Positions 49,101 to 59,592 are shown, counted from the first letter of the stretch. The stretch: 64,000 nt of DNA from Lineus longissimus (GCF_910592395.1 NC_088314.1:6696001-6760000); one strand, 5' to 3'. The notes: generated by a model from the letters alone, not told the origin. A program made the numbers and translations.

Positions 49101-52100
49101 ATTACCTGAAAACCAGTGTCTCCTTTTCAGCAGTTTCCCGCGCATCCTCAGCTGCCCTGATTTGTTCGTTCATCTTTTCTCTCTCCTGGTGAAGGCGACC
49201 TTCTTCATCAATACGCCGACGTTCAACCTCTTGCAGCTTCGTTTCGAGCTCCAATCTGTAAAAATATAAAGATAAAGATACCACCAGCTACCTTTTTTAA
49301 TCAAGGATACCTTTGGTACCGACAAATGATGTCCGCTAGGGAAGGTTCAATTCTGGCTCTACTAAGATTGACTTTACAACCATTGTATTTTTCAGGACTC
49401 GTCTGTGACAAAGCTGATGTTGAGATAAAAGTCATTGGACTGAAACATGGTCTCAACTCCCACATATATAGACAAGTGGCTGCAAGGGTGCGATCAGAAT
49501 GTAAGGAAGCATGTCTCTTGGCGTACCCAGCCTGCAAAGCAGTGACACACGATGGACAGAACAACAAATGCCTCCTGCACTCCAAGACAAAAGATGAAAC
49601 AAATGCCGGTGACTACCGGGCACATGGTTTGAAGACGTACATGGAACCTGCGTGTAGCGCACCAGCACGAACTACAGCCTTGACTGTAGTGCCGGAAACT
49701 ACAACTTTTGCAGCGGTGGATAAACCTACAGTTTTTGCAACATCGGCAACTGAAACTACAGTTGATGAAATGACAACGACGGAAACTACGACTTCTGCAG
49801 TGGCAACACAAGAAACTACAGCGTCTGCTTGGGTGACAACTGTAACAAGTGAGTCACCATCACAAAGTAGTCCGCGGCGAGGTGCTACTTTCATGACCAG
49901 AGCAACACCCATTCCTGCCACACAGAACGGAAGCCTAACAGCTTTAGGTGAGTTAAATGTTTTGTTGACGGGCTAGTAACTGATCGCATCCGTTAGGGGG
50001 TGCATTCACTTGTGTAACCTATTCAGGGCTCAGCCCAGAACTTTTAAAGAAAGTCATTTTGATTAACAGGCTGGAATTTGCCTCTTTTCCAAGCAACGCA
50101 CATAATGGTGCAGCATTGCTGTCTGCCCCGCAAATTACGTGGGTCAAGGCTGCCATTGGAACTGAAGTTTTATGGGATGTCTGAAATCCCTTTGCTGGAG
50201 TTTGGACCCTGAGTGACCCACCCAATCCAACTGGTATTTAGCAAAATACTAAATGTTTTTGCCCGGCTCAGCTGTCAAACTACGCAGAAAATGTAAACCC
50301 CATTTACTTCTCATTTTCAATCTTGGTCATCTTGCTCCACTCCTCCTCTCTTGCAACCTGAATCTTCTTGACGCAGTCCCTCTCCTTCTCCACCAAGCTG
50401 TTACTCTGCTGCTGGAGAGTGTGTTTGGCTATCTCCAGTTGAGATTGGAGATCTAAAATAGAACGAGAACACCATCATCATACATCCTGTATCACTGTCG
50501 GACAGAGGCCAACGCCCTTTTCTAGGGGTGTTCTGAAGTTCTTTTGTTATATCTGTCACTGTTCATCAAGAATTCATAAAGATCAAGAATTTTGAACCAA
50601 AACTACAGCATCTTAACGAGGACTCCTATCAAATTTTTCACTTATGACTCATACTTTGCCATATTTGAGTCCCATACTTTGCCATATTTGAGTCCCCCCA
50701 GGATTTTTACATCATATTTGAACAATAAGACCCTTAGGAGCAGGCCATAACAATATGAAAAAATAAAATTTTTAGATTTTTTTATTGCGACTAACCTTCT
50801 ACTTCACTCTGTAACTTGTCCCTCTCCCTCTCAAGCTCTCCGTTACTCTTCATCATCTCCATCCTGAGATTGGTCATGTCTACCTTTCCGCGGTGCGATA
50901 ATTCATCCACACGATTCCTCAGGACGATGTTCTCTTTCTCAAGTTCGTGGACGCGGGATGTGAGGCGGTTGTTTTCATCGGAATAGTTTGTCAGTTCTCG
51001 CGTTACGCTGTCTAATTGTGCTCGGAGGGAATCACGTTCCGTCTGAAGATAAAAAATATTCATCATATTATTAAAAAAAGTAAAAGTAAACATGTTTATT
51101 GTATTGTCACCCCGAATGGAAGAGCCCGCCAGATTTGTCTCATGAGACAATTCTCCACTACTCCACCACTCCTATTTCTAAGGCACTTGGCAGCCGGTGA
51201 GAAAGCACTGTACCCTATATCTAACAAGAAGGCAGCTAACCAACTGATACAACTGAAAGAGCTATAAACAGCCCACAGCACCACCGGAGTCCGCATATTA
51301 TCAGTATACAACTGCCACCACAGTACAAGTCATTTCTAAGACCAGTTAATTACCTGGAGAGCTCGGATATTTGAAGCATGCTCGGTCAATTGTTTCGTCT
51401 GGATCCGACTGACGTGGTCAGACTGCATCCCAAGATGCTCCCTCTGCGCACGGATCTCTTCCAACTCGGACAACAATCCCTTCACTTTCAAATGTAACTG
51501 AGCATTATCTCGCTGGAGTTGGCGGACTTTCTGAGTGTCATGGCTGACCTCGGATAACTGTCTTGCTATCGTTGCCTCTCGTTCTTTCCTTAGATTGGTC
51601 ACCTAAAATTTGACAAAATAAAAAAACTTTATATTCTTCAATTTTTTTTAAATTTTTCACATAGATATTTTTGATTTACTAAAGCTGAATAAAGTTTCGC
51701 AATTGCGACACGAACAGGTTTTTGTACCACATGAATAACACACTACACAGAGCATTCAATACCCATACTCAATGATTTCAACAACTTAAGCTGAACAAAG
51801 TTATTTTGTAACACACCCATGAATGATCAATTGAAAAGGTTTCCACAAATTTACCTCCGCCTCATGCTGTAACTTCATCTCATCAAGTATCCTCTGCTGT
51901 TCAACTTTATCATGCTCATACTCAGACTTGAGGAACGAGTATTCGTAGCGTAGCTTGTTATACTCTGAACGATATCGTTCCGTCTCTGCCTCAAGGGTGC
52001 CGAACCTTTCCTTGTAGACGCGTTCTAATTCATCAGCAATCTGCATGCGCATGATATCCAGGCGCTGCGGCGTCACAACCTATAAACCGATAAATGAACA

Positions 52101-55100
52101 TATTGGAAGGTGCATAGAAACACATGATAAAACTACTCTTACAAGTCTTTCAGTTTCTTACAATACAAGGCAAAATACAGACATAAGTCTGATGTTACAT
52201 TTTGGATGGGAGCATGGAGCACTGAGGCTTCAAGTTTGCCCATCACGGCTTATATCTGGACAGACCTGAGGTGATGTGTTTGCCTTCACTAAATTTTCAA
52301 TGTTGTACACATGTGCGGGGGGAGGGGGGTAATTGGCATGAATAAACAAGATGACTGCACCTGAGTTTTGAGATCATCAACTTGAGCAATTAAATCAGCA
52401 TTTTCCCGTTTGCCTTGTTCAATCAACGACTTGTATTTCTCCTGCATAAGTTTGCTCTCTTCGATTGTGTTCCTGTGTTCGTTCTGCATCTGGGTGTATT
52501 CATCTTGGAGCCTGTAATAAATGTCAGTAAACAAGATATGAAAGCAATGATAGATGTACATCACAAAGGATTACTAAGAGTGAGACTACAAGCTTAAACA
52601 GTTTTTTAGTTCATGTTTTTGTGCACCGTGGTCTAAAAACTAAAATTATGAGGGTCTCAAAGGTGTCAGCCAGTTTAGATATACTGATAAATGATCAAGT
52701 TTCATGTATATGTACCCTTAAGTTAACCTATCTGCAATGCATCATCATATCTACATTGGGCATTGAAGCTTCTGGTCACACAGCTTTTGTGAGTTTTTTG
52801 GAATAAAGAATGCTATTTGACTCGAAGTCAAAACATTTCTGTCGCCTGTCTACCTTGTGTGTTCTGCCTTGAGAGTTTGATAATTAGTTCGATGTTGTTC
52901 GCTCCTCATTTTCTCATCTGCCAACATTTTCTGTGTTTCTGTTTCTGTGGCAAGGGTTGGCATAGACTGCCCCAGTCGCTTGCCCGTTGGATACATGGAG
53001 GCCATGGTTTGTGCTCTGCAAACATATAGAGAACTGTAAGAAGATTTATGAAACTGGTGTTGCTTGTGGAAATAAACTAAAAAAGGCTTACTTGGCTTTC
53101 CTGGGTCGACACAGACCAAACTGTTTACAACCACAAATTTGAATTACAAACATACTGAACACTGTTACATTTCAAAATTACTTACAAAACATCAGTTAGA
53201 AGCTGCACAAGCCCTAGCTTAATGCAGTGGAAATGAAAACCTGATTAAAAATGTAAGCTAATGACTGATCAGAAAAGGTGATCAAGACTTGTTAAGCATA
53301 CTTAGAGTTTAATAGTTTGGTAATTAATTTTGAATGTTTAAGAAAAAAACAATAGCATGGAGACTGAACTACTCCAGATTAGCCAACAAGTCTATTCATT
53401 CACAAGGGACAGGCTAATTAGTAATTAGATTAATTAACCAAAACCCTAACCCAGGATTTACTGGGCTCTGTTACTGGTGGCAGTGGTGCCTTGTCTTGCG
53501 ATTCACTGTGACCTCACTTGTGACGTGTTCGTCAACAGTTTTACAGTTTTACTCTTACCTTAGGCTTTACTTGCTTAACTATTTCGTACACGGAACTAGA
53601 TAACCTCAACTTCAGGTACGGCCTTCTCTATACTTCTACTACAAACTTAGAAACTAGCTACTACCCGTACGACTGTGACATGAGCATGACGCTGAACAAG
53701 CCCAAACATGCACGTACACAATGAAAGCACAGCGCGCGCCATGCAAACTAAATAACATTTATGAATGTGTGAAAACAACGTCAATATCTCGTTTTATGTT
53801 GGCAAAATAACTATAAAATTAACTATGCACATGGAGATATTGTAAACAAACATAACTACCTTTTCGTAACCAATATTTGGGAAATAAATTCAGGGGGAAA
53901 AGGATAAGTTCGGCAACATAGTCGTTGGAATTTTTGATTGTTTACATCGGTAACGACTTCCGGTAGTTGTGGATGTCGTTCGCTAATATCGTTTTCGAAT
54001 TTCTGTCATGGCCGCGAATCGCCCCTCATCGAAGACTGTCTTCATTGTTATCTCGATCACGGCGAGTGCCCCTGGAGTACACAGTTCTTTTTTCTCAATG
54101 TTTCGTGGGGAAAACAGTCTTGTAGGACATTAGTAGGCTTAGTTAGTCTATTGCCACATCTGACTAAGGGTACATGTAGATATTTTACCAGGTTGCCACG
54201 TTGGTACGGCGTTTGTGCATTCTTCAAGAAGTGGCAACGTTATAGTTAGGCGGGACTGAGCGATTATCCCAAGAAGAAAATATAGCATCTCATTTATATA
54301 CCGTTACCCTGACCCTTTCTCCTTCAGATATTGTCTACCTCGGCTGCTGGAAGATCGCAAGTGAGGAAGGAATCCGATTTAGCCGGGGATTGTGGATGAA
54401 TTACACCAGTAAATTCAACACGAGCACCGACGATCCCATCACAGCGTGTGCAGCATTAGCCATGTCGCTTGGATATCCATCGTTTTCTTTAGTGGTAAGT
54501 TGTCCAAATGGTGGAGACACCGCGTGAGAGACTACACACTCAGATTAAGATAACATTGGTGGCCTCCCAACTTTTCTTTGCCTTTATGAATTGGAGCCAT
54601 CTTGCGATCACTATCATATTTATTGATCTGCCCTTCTAGCTCTCTTTATGCGTTCAGCTAGCAGGTTGAGCCAAAACGCTCACGCCGTAAGCGCTCATGT
54701 CTATTTCATTTGCAGAGGCCAACCGCAAACTGTCACGGCATATCAAGCATGTCTGTTCTGTTCGATGCGTCTGATGATTGTGAAGATGGACTACCAACTC
54801 AAACCAAATCATTTGCTCTTTATGCCTTGCAGACAGGTAAGGTGGTTACAGACCAGCAGGGACGAATTTAGTTGGAACGGGGGATGGCGGGGAAGACGTC
54901 TCCAAAATATGTTTTTTCATGCAGATTTGGTTTTGAAAAGTGGCGTTATGCCGCCGTGATCCCATCATGCATGGTGGTTTTGGGAATCGTGAGTCTTTCA
55001 AGCAAAACGTTCCAACCTGGTGACTATAGGTTTCGAGGTTGAGATGTATATCATTCTGTAAACTCCTTTTCTTATCTGTAGAGTGTCCGAAGGACTGGAC

Positions 55101-57124
55101 TCGGATCGGCCATACATGTTACAACTCCTTCAATAGTGGTATAGTCCCGACCCCTCTCTCCCTCAAAGACGCCCAAGAGGCTTGTGCCAGCCACAACGCT
55201 AGCCTCATATACCCATTGGTCGCCTGGATCAAGAGCGTCGCCAACTGGACGTCTGTCTATCCCCAGGAGTGGTGGACAGGATTACAAGACAACACCACCG
55301 GTATGTTTAGGAGAAGAAGGAGATCTCTGTCCACTGGTAAAAAATATCGAAAAAAGGGCGGATTGGGGAATCTATATGAGATTGAGACACCAGCTTAGAA
55401 TTTACTTTTTGGTCCTAGCCTTGAATGCGACACTTGAATCCGTCGCATGATAATTGTCGGAATCGTCTTCGATTTTCGTTGTCTACTACTTTCTGCAAGC
55501 TGTTCGTGAAGCCTGGTCAACGAAAAGATGATGTGTTTAAGGCTCATTATTCGGTCTTTCTCAATCTATTTCAAGGAATGAGACTGTACATTTTCTTTCT
55601 TTCTGCGCAGGAAGCGGTGCTACTCCTAACTACGCCATAAAGTTCTACTCGCCGGCTGCAGGTGGGGTCACAGAAAAACTTATCCCAGGCCTCGATCCAG
55701 CCAAATTGTTACCCTACATTTGTGAAACGGGAGGTAAGGATGTGTCTTGTATGAAAAGAAAATTCCGCCCCAAGTCGTGAAAACGTCAGCTGGATAACGT
55801 ATCCGCTGGCATCGATATAGGAGAGTTTGCGTCCGTATTGGCGAATCTCTGATCGATCTCTATGTCGTTTCTTCAGTGAAAATCTAATTAAGTGAACTTA
55901 CTGCATCCTCTCATGAAAACCTTTGTCATGTTTGACGACAATGTAATACATGTATACATACAACATACAAAACACCATATCTCCTCCAGATGCGTACCTT
56001 GGTCAGTGGAGCGATTGGACGCCGTGGACGTCGTGCACCAGGGGATATGACGGCGGGACCAAACTCAGGCGGAGGTACAAGGTTGCTGCGGGAGGGAGCA
56101 CAGAGCGGGAAGAAGAAGTCACGAAGTGTAATGAAGGTCAAGCCTTGTGGGGACCGGGGCCTTTCTTTGGAAATTCATGTAAGGGCTATGTTTCAAATGA
56201 AATGATAAAAAAATGTTACAAAAATCTTAGTTATATCACACGGTACGTATAATATAGAAGAGGCGTTTTCGCACTTAAGAACACGAGACAAAATTGATCG
56301 CGTTTCAAGAGGCAAGCGACGTTTATTCGATTTCACAACCAACTGCATCAGTGTTGTCCTTTGGCTCGACTTCCTCTGATATTTACTTATATTTTTTGTT
56401 TCTTCGAACTTTCCAGCCTCTCCGTACCAATGGGCCGGCTGCTGGACGGCAAATAGACATGACGACATACTGCTGCAATTGGGTTTCATATCTCTCGAAG
56501 ACGATCGGACCATCCTCGACATGGTCTATGATGCGAGGCTTGCCAGCGTCGAGAAGTGTTGTCTCCTCGGCTACAGCCTGGGTTACACCATCGTGGCTCT
56601 ACGTAACCGCCAATGTTTCGGGATGAATACGACGCTGAAGAACCAGACGATGTCTTACCAGACTGGGGGTCCATCGCCTGGTTGTCATAACGGCGAAGGA
56701 CGTGCAGACGCGATAGACGTTTACATAAATGCAAGCAGTAAGTTTTGTGGCCCGCTTTTTGAGACGCACTATTCAAAAACATTACACTTGGAATAGTTTG
56801 TCTTTGGGCGTGGTCAGTGCCCGACTTCGATTCTTTGGTTGACGCCGGCCCCAGGACGAAACTCCCCCGAGCCGAAGATTCTGGTTAAGACGTGAAGATG
56901 AAAGCTTAATTTTTCTCTTTTTCTCTCTCCGTCAGCTCTGGTTAAGGCCGAATGGAGTGCGTGGTCCCCCTACTCTTCCTGCACCGCCGCCTGTGCCGGC
57001 GGTGTCACAAACAGAACCCGAACGTGCGCAAATCCGCCACCACCAGTTGCTGGCGTAGGGGAATGTAATGGAACCAAGACGGAGGACAAAGTGTGCAATA
57101 CATTCTCGTGTCCTAATGATTTCG
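43084..57124 (+). CDS. secreted or surface multidomain protein: signal peptide, PAN, WSC-like x2, C-type lectin, TSP1 x2
   Basis: Model of ten exons: 43084-43131, 43595-43628, 49396-49947, 54328-54494, 54716-54836, 55082-55300, 55611-55733, 55990-56178, 56417-56737, 56936-57124. Every border is GT-AG and every phase agrees, mostly phase 1 as usual for shuffled extracellular domains. Order: signal peptide (SIMLLCCFLVLG), PAN/Apple domain, Ser/Thr-rich mucin-like stalk, WSC-like module, atypical C-type lectin domain, two-Cys TSP1, second WSC-like module, canonical six-Cys TSP1. The model ends open in phase 1. It may continue into the exons from 58.6 kb, making an adhesion-GPCR-like receptor, or end in an exon I did not find. 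The first three exons interleave with CEP83 on the other strand; their joining rests on phase and signal-peptide logic, less firm than the exons from 54.3 kb on. Confidence 0.75.
43595..43628 (+). CDS. 34-base mini-exon finishing the signal peptide
   Basis: Acceptor acatttcag, donor tcag|gtaagc; phase 0 in, phase 1 out. It encodes VLGTPTEGTMS. Joined on both sides it gives CCFLVLGTPTEGTMSGLVCD, a plausible cleavage region running into the PAN domain. Confidence 0.6.
44201..44366. mobile_element. 166 bp MITE with terminal and internal inverted repeats
   Basis: Ends are CTACAGTAGC and CCACTGTAG, with ACCTCTCTATTAAGGACACC near the left end and its reverse complement near the right. A second TCCTTAATAGAGAGGTG inside makes it strongly self-complementary. 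No coding capacity. It lies in intron 2 of the + strand gene, 3' of CEP83. Confidence 0.85.
45091..45096 (-). terminator. candidate polyadenylation signal of CEP83
   Basis: TTTATT on +, AATAAA on -, about 120 bases past the CEP83 stop codon. Confidence 0.5.
45215..45361 (-). CDS. CEP83: CEP83 last coding exon
   Basis: 147 bases including TAA at 45215-45217. Encodes EKQHQRDLQVVRQRLETLDN to a tail ending VETDEC. The length and the EQHQREL-like start match the human C-terminus. Confidence 0.93.
   Translation of the reverse strand, partial: EKQHQRDLQVVRQRLETLDNKQQEQMDEMSRLNATTTYPESQVETDEC
45215..53016 (-). CDS. CEP83: CEP83 (CCDC41), distal-appendage protein of the mother centriole
   Basis: Coding exons on the - strand in order: 52854-53005, 52361-52511, 51855-52079, 51354-51602, 50796-51042, 50308-50452, 49106-49255, 48541-48904, 48287-48387, 46806-46974, 45215-45361. 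They total 2100 bases, 699 residues plus stop, with correct phase at all ten junctions and GT-AG borders throughout. Recognisable CEP83 segments: QKMLADEKMRSEQHRTNYQTLKAEHTR near the N-terminus (shown here as two joined parts, QKMLADEKMRSEQHR and TNYQTLKAEHTR); TPQRLDIMRMQIADEL; YNKLRYEYSFLKSEYEHD; SENSDLK; VHKKRKRR; RRQLKDLTRRHTEFR; and a closing EKQHQRDLQVVRQRLETL. The protein is almost all coiled coil. In vertebrates CEP83 is the root of the distal appendages, recruiting SCLT1, FBF1, CEP89 and CEP164 to dock the centriole at the membrane before cilium growth. Bases 53006-53016 are 5'UTR after an acceptor. Confidence 0.96.
46081..46202. repeat. 57-base tandem repeat, about 2.1 copies
   Basis: Copies begin at 46081, 46138 and (partial) 46195, each starting CGTG(R)TGAAGTAAA or similar. 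The copies differ at a handful of positions. They lie in the last CEP83 intron. The 57-base period keeps one frame open, so the apparent peptide is a side effect. Confidence 0.88.
46806..46974 (-). CDS. CEP83: CEP83 coding exon 10
   Basis: 169 bases, phase 2 in, phase 0 out. Contains KVRRQLKDLTRRHTEFRNIM, the conserved C-terminal CEP83 segment. Confidence 0.93.
48287..48387 (-). CDS. CEP83: CEP83 coding exon 9
   Basis: 101 bases, phase 0 in, phase 2 out. Encodes RKRRYQKYARALKDKCELLK and onward. There is no internal Met, so it is easily missed. Confidence 0.9.
48541..48904 (-). CDS. CEP83: CEP83 coding exon 8
   Basis: 364 bases, the longest exon, phase 2 in and phase 0 out. Contains QERSENSDLKARI and ends ATVVHKK before the donor aag|gtgtgt. 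Confidence 0.94.
49106..49255 (-). CDS. CEP83: CEP83 coding exon 7
   Basis: 150 bases, phase 2 in and out. Encodes LELETKLQEVERRRIDEEGR to ETAEKETLVF. Coiled coil. Confidence 0.93.
49294..49355. repeat. fragment related to the 44201 MITE
   Basis: TCAAGGATACC, GACAAATGATGTCC and TAGGGAAGGTTC follow the order of AAGGACACC, GGCAAATGCTGTCC and TAGAGAGGT in the 44201 element. It ends about 40 bases before the PAN exon. Confidence 0.45.
49396..49947 (+). CDS. PAN/Apple domain and Ser/Thr-rich stalk exon, inside CEP83 intron 6
   Basis: Acceptor tatttttcag, donor ttag|gtgagt, phase 1 in and out, 184 residues. It begins LVCDKADVEIKVIGL and has the PAN core pattern SECKEACLLAYPACKAV followed by NNKCLLHS and a final Cys. 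About 85 residues rich in Thr and Ser with many TTE repeats follow. The exon lies on the opposite strand within the CEP83 intron between 49255 and 50308. Confidence 0.82.
50308..50452 (-). CDS. CEP83: CEP83 coding exon 6
   Basis: 145 bases, phase 1 in, phase 2 out; acceptor tattttag, donor gaa|gtaaat. Encodes DLQSQLEIAKHTLQQQ and then SLVEKERDCVKKIQVAREEE, matching the equivalent human segment. Confidence 0.92.
50650..50695. repeat. perfect 23-base tandem duplication
   Basis: CATACTTTGCCATATTTGAG plus TCC occurs at 50650-50672 and again at 50673-50695, inside a CEP83 intron. Confidence 0.95.
50796..51042 (-). CDS. CEP83: CEP83 coding exon 5
   Basis: 247 bases, phase 0 in, phase 1 out. Starts TERDSLRAQLDSV and ends ELERERDKLQSEVE. 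Confidence 0.94.
51354..51602 (-). CDS. CEP83: CEP83 coding exon 4
   Basis: 249 bases, phase 0. Starts VTNLRKEREATIARQL and ends EHASNIRALQ. Heptad-rich. Confidence 0.93.
51855..52079 (-). CDS. CEP83: CEP83 coding exon 3
   Basis: 225 bases, phase 0. Starts VVTPQRLDIMRMQ and contains the best conserved stretch, YNKLRYEYSFLKSEYEHD. Confidence 0.95.
52361..52511 (-). CDS. CEP83: CEP83 coding exon 2
   Basis: 151 bases, phase 2 in, phase 0 out. Starts LQDEYTQMQNEH and ends DDLKTQ. Confidence 0.93.
52854..53016 (-). CDS. CEP83: CEP83 coding exon 1
   Basis: Acceptor tttgcag at 53017, ATG at 53005 (MASMYPTGKRLGQSMPTL), donor acaag|gtagac, phase 2 out. An untranslated exon must lie upstream. Confidence 0.92.
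53017..54327. promoter_or_regulatory. CEP83 5' region and likely promoter
   Basis: An untranslated CEP83 exon is needed upstream of 53016. A possible one ends at donor gaaaag|gtagtt (53860); another donor, aag|gtaaga, lies near 53562. A consensus ETS site (CCGGAAGT on -) at 53956-53963, in a CpG-richer patch of about 53930-54060, suits a housekeeping-type promoter. On + this is intron 3 of the PAN/WSC gene, about 370 bases before its next exon. Confidence 0.45.
54328..54494 (+). CDS. WSC-like module 1, first half
   Basis: Acceptor ctccttcag, donor gtg|gtaagt, phase 1 in and 0 out. Encodes IVYLGCWKIASEEG and later ACAALAMSLGYPSFSLV. Confidence 0.85.
54716..54836 (+). CDS. WSC-like module 1, second half
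   Basis: Acceptor atttgcag, donor acag|gtaagg, phase 0 in and 1 out. Encodes RPTANCHGISSMSVLF, then DDCEDG and ALYALQT. The frame has no ATG start of its own. Confidence 0.82.
55082..55300 (+). CDS. C-type lectin domain, first half
   Basis: Phase 1 in and out. ECPKDWTRIGHTCYNSF, then AQEACASHNASLIYP and WWTGLQD are classic lectin-fold marks: paired Cys, the alpha-2 Cys and WTGL. Confidence 0.88.
55611..55733 (+). CDS. C-type lectin domain, second half
   Basis: Acceptor tctgcgcag, donor ggag|gtaagg, phase 1. It ends LLPYICETG, the normal end of the fold. The WND calcium motif and the third Cys that usually pairs within this part are missing, so calcium-dependent sugar binding is doubtful. 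Confidence 0.8.
55990..56178 (+). CDS. TSP1-like repeat with only two Cys
   Basis: Phase 1 in and out. YLGQWSDWTPWTSC with the WxxWxxW pattern, then GGTKLRRRYKV and a single later Cys. Four of the usual six Cys are absent. Confidence 0.78.
56417..56737 (+). CDS. WSC-like module 2 in one exon
   Basis: Acceptor ctttccag, donor gca agc a|gtaagt, phase 1. QWAGCWTANRHDD, KCCLLGYSLGYTIVAL, RQCFGMN, GCHNGEG and AIDVYIN follow the same order as module 1. Confidence 0.85.
56936..57124 (+). CDS. canonical TSP1 repeat
   Basis: Phase 1 in, donor ttcg|gtgagt. EWSAWSPYSSCTAACAGGVT and NRTRTC with six Cys in the standard spacing, ending CNTFSCPNDF. If not spliced, the frame stops about 17 codons later at 57180. 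Confidence 0.9.
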
Positions 57125-58562
57125 GTGAGTCAATAACTGCCTTGCTTCTTTTTTCAATGAATATCAGTCGGTTCGGAAAGTGAATGAATACAAGTATCCA
57201 GCGCAGTCAAGCACTAAATCAAGATGAAAAAAATATGCAAGTTTATATAGGGCCAGAGAAAATAAGTCGGCACCTGAACTCTGAGCATGCTCTGACAAGG
57301 TACAGGGAGTGGTTAAATATATCGCTTTCCCTTCCAAAAATACGCACTTACCTCAATAGGAAATGACGACACAAAAGAAGCAGACAAAGGACTAGTTCAT
57401 TTTGAGGGGCGTAAGGCCACGCGTGGCTAATTTCTTTTCCATTTGACCCCTCCAAATCTATAATGGAAGGACTTTTGTATTAAAACCGATACGGTGCTGT
57501 ACATTTACCATCGCGGTGACAAGGCACTTCCCGACAAGATGTAGTTCAGGAGTGCTTTCAAACTAAACTTCTCCAACTCCATGAAAATATGACATATCCA
57601 TTAACGAGACTGTATGCTGATTACCCATTTCCCGTTTAAAGTACACACGTCATTAATTCACCCACCCCGGACACGAAAATTGGCTGTTTCAGCAACGCCC
57701 TTTGGTCTTTTGAACAAACAGGTGTACCTTATATCAAACGTTCTTGGTAATTTCAAACCAGTTATCTATACGATCGTGCCAAGTATCATTGACGTAAACT
57801 AACGCAGCTGTTGGGGTGGACATCTTCTTAAAAGCACATGTACAATCAATTTGTGAGGGGAGTATAAATCAAAGACTGATGAAGCAGTTTCAAGAATAGC
57901 TGGAAAATGCTTTATAAATGTAAATGTAAGTGGACGGATACACCCTCTTCCTCTTCGGAAAATGGAGCTGGGCTTTTTCTATTCCGCCCAATCAAAATAT
58001 TATGTTGAAGTTCCCTCCCTTCACCTTTACCTGACATTTGTTTCGCATAACAGTTATAAAACAGCTACTTTTTATCAATAATACACGATTTCCGATAAAT
58101 CTCCTTGATAAGTTCCATCATTTCCTAGATAGTGTAGTTTATTGGTTACCAGGGCCCTGTTATCGCTGACGTATGTTTGCGGAGTCGCCGGCAATAGGAG
58201 GATTGTGGTCCACGACAGACCGAAACTGGTTCAGTGACGTTTGTGCTACAGCACCGCCGACAGTATGATGAAGATGAGTCAGTCTATCATGTCACGGATG
58301 TAGAGCTACCGGGATCATGTCAACCAACCGGACAGGAGACTTAAGTACGTAAGGAGCAGGATATAGTGTCAATCTTAAGATTTGAATGAGTCAAGTGGAT
58401 GTGTACTAATACTTAAATGACAAAAAATCCCCGTCTTCGATCACGTCGACGGATGTGATCAACACTTGGAAATTGACACTTGGGAAGTGTTAGGTTTCAT
58501 TCTGATACGTTAAGTAACTTGGCAACATTCGTATGACAATCTGACTAAAGTGGTTCGGGCCT
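57125..58562. other. gap between the last TSP1 exon and the next signal-peptide exon
   Basis: No coding exon is supported. An ATTAAA is at 57479-57484. It is either a long intron with an internal promoter, or the end of one gene and the start of the next. Confidence 0.45.
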
Positions 58563-59592
58563 ATGTCTGATTGGAGACAAAAGTTACAGCGCGACGGAAA
58601 TCATAAGACATTACCAGCGTCAGTTGGGATAGTGATATCAGGAGCTAAGGATTATTGTAGGATGTGTCTTTTTCATTACTTGTTAACAGTTTGCTTGACT
58701 CTTCTGTTATGTGGAGATAAACCTATTTTAGGGGGTATATACTCTGGAGGCAGTGAGGATAGGAATCTGGACAGTTTCGATCGAATGGATGGACCTCCGT
58801 GGAACATTGGTGCCAGGCGGCGCGAAGGATATGCTATCGAGAATGTGCGGACGAATGGAAAGTTTGATGTTGTTTTTAAGGACCGAGGTCACTTAGAAAC
58901 GACGAACACAGGCGAGGGTTTCAATGAAGAGAACGAAGAAAGGGCTAGCCTCGCTCAAGGGTACAACAGTGACTATTTTACTCCGAATAAGAAGATCCGA
59001 AGTCCGGAAACTATCGACCCAAGCGGAAGGGCGGAGGAACCACACGACAGCAACAGGCCACCACGAAAACCTAAGCCTAGGCATCCGAATCAGAACAGTC
59101 CCGTTGTTGAGGTAACAATTGGCGGGAAGCCGAACGTCTGGGCTATGACGGTCCTGAATGAACTGTCAACTAAGACCACTACTGACAGTATAAGCCCGGA
59201 TGACACTGGAAGTGAGGGAGTATCCTTAGACACTGATGAATCAGGAGAAGTCGCGACATTTACTTCAGAAATGGCCGAAACTGACGCCAAAGTGCGCACC
59301 ATTCGAAGCTCTGATACTGAAGACACACCGGAGGAAACCTCTTCCGAAACATATGTATCTATTGGCGGGGTATCTGCCATAGATAGAACTGGTAACCCCG
59401 CTAAAACGAGCAGTGATGTAACAGAAACGAATGAAACCACCACGAATGGCATTTTCCCAGATTTCGCTAAAACTAGCAGTGTTAATGATGTCGTTTCCAT
59501 CGACACCCTTCCTGGTGACCAGTCACCGCCAAATGTTACGGGTGTTTATGCTAAAACATTTAGTTCTGGTTTAACAGGTCCAGTTGTCCATG
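58563..59592 (+). CDS. signal peptide and Ser/Thr-rich stalk exon
   Basis: About 343 residues, donor catg|gtaagt, phase 1 out. The hydrophobic segment FHYLLTVCLTLLLCG begins at about residue 37 from the first ATG and 4 from the second. Many Thr, Ser, Asp and Glu residues and several TKTSS-type motifs follow. An acceptor-like tract ending ttaacag at 58689 would keep frame in phase 1 from the preceding TSP1 exon. Confidence 0.8.

Noticed and set aside
59090-59506. 138-codon - frame opposite the stalk exon
   Set aside because: Complement of a Ser/Thr-rich coding region.
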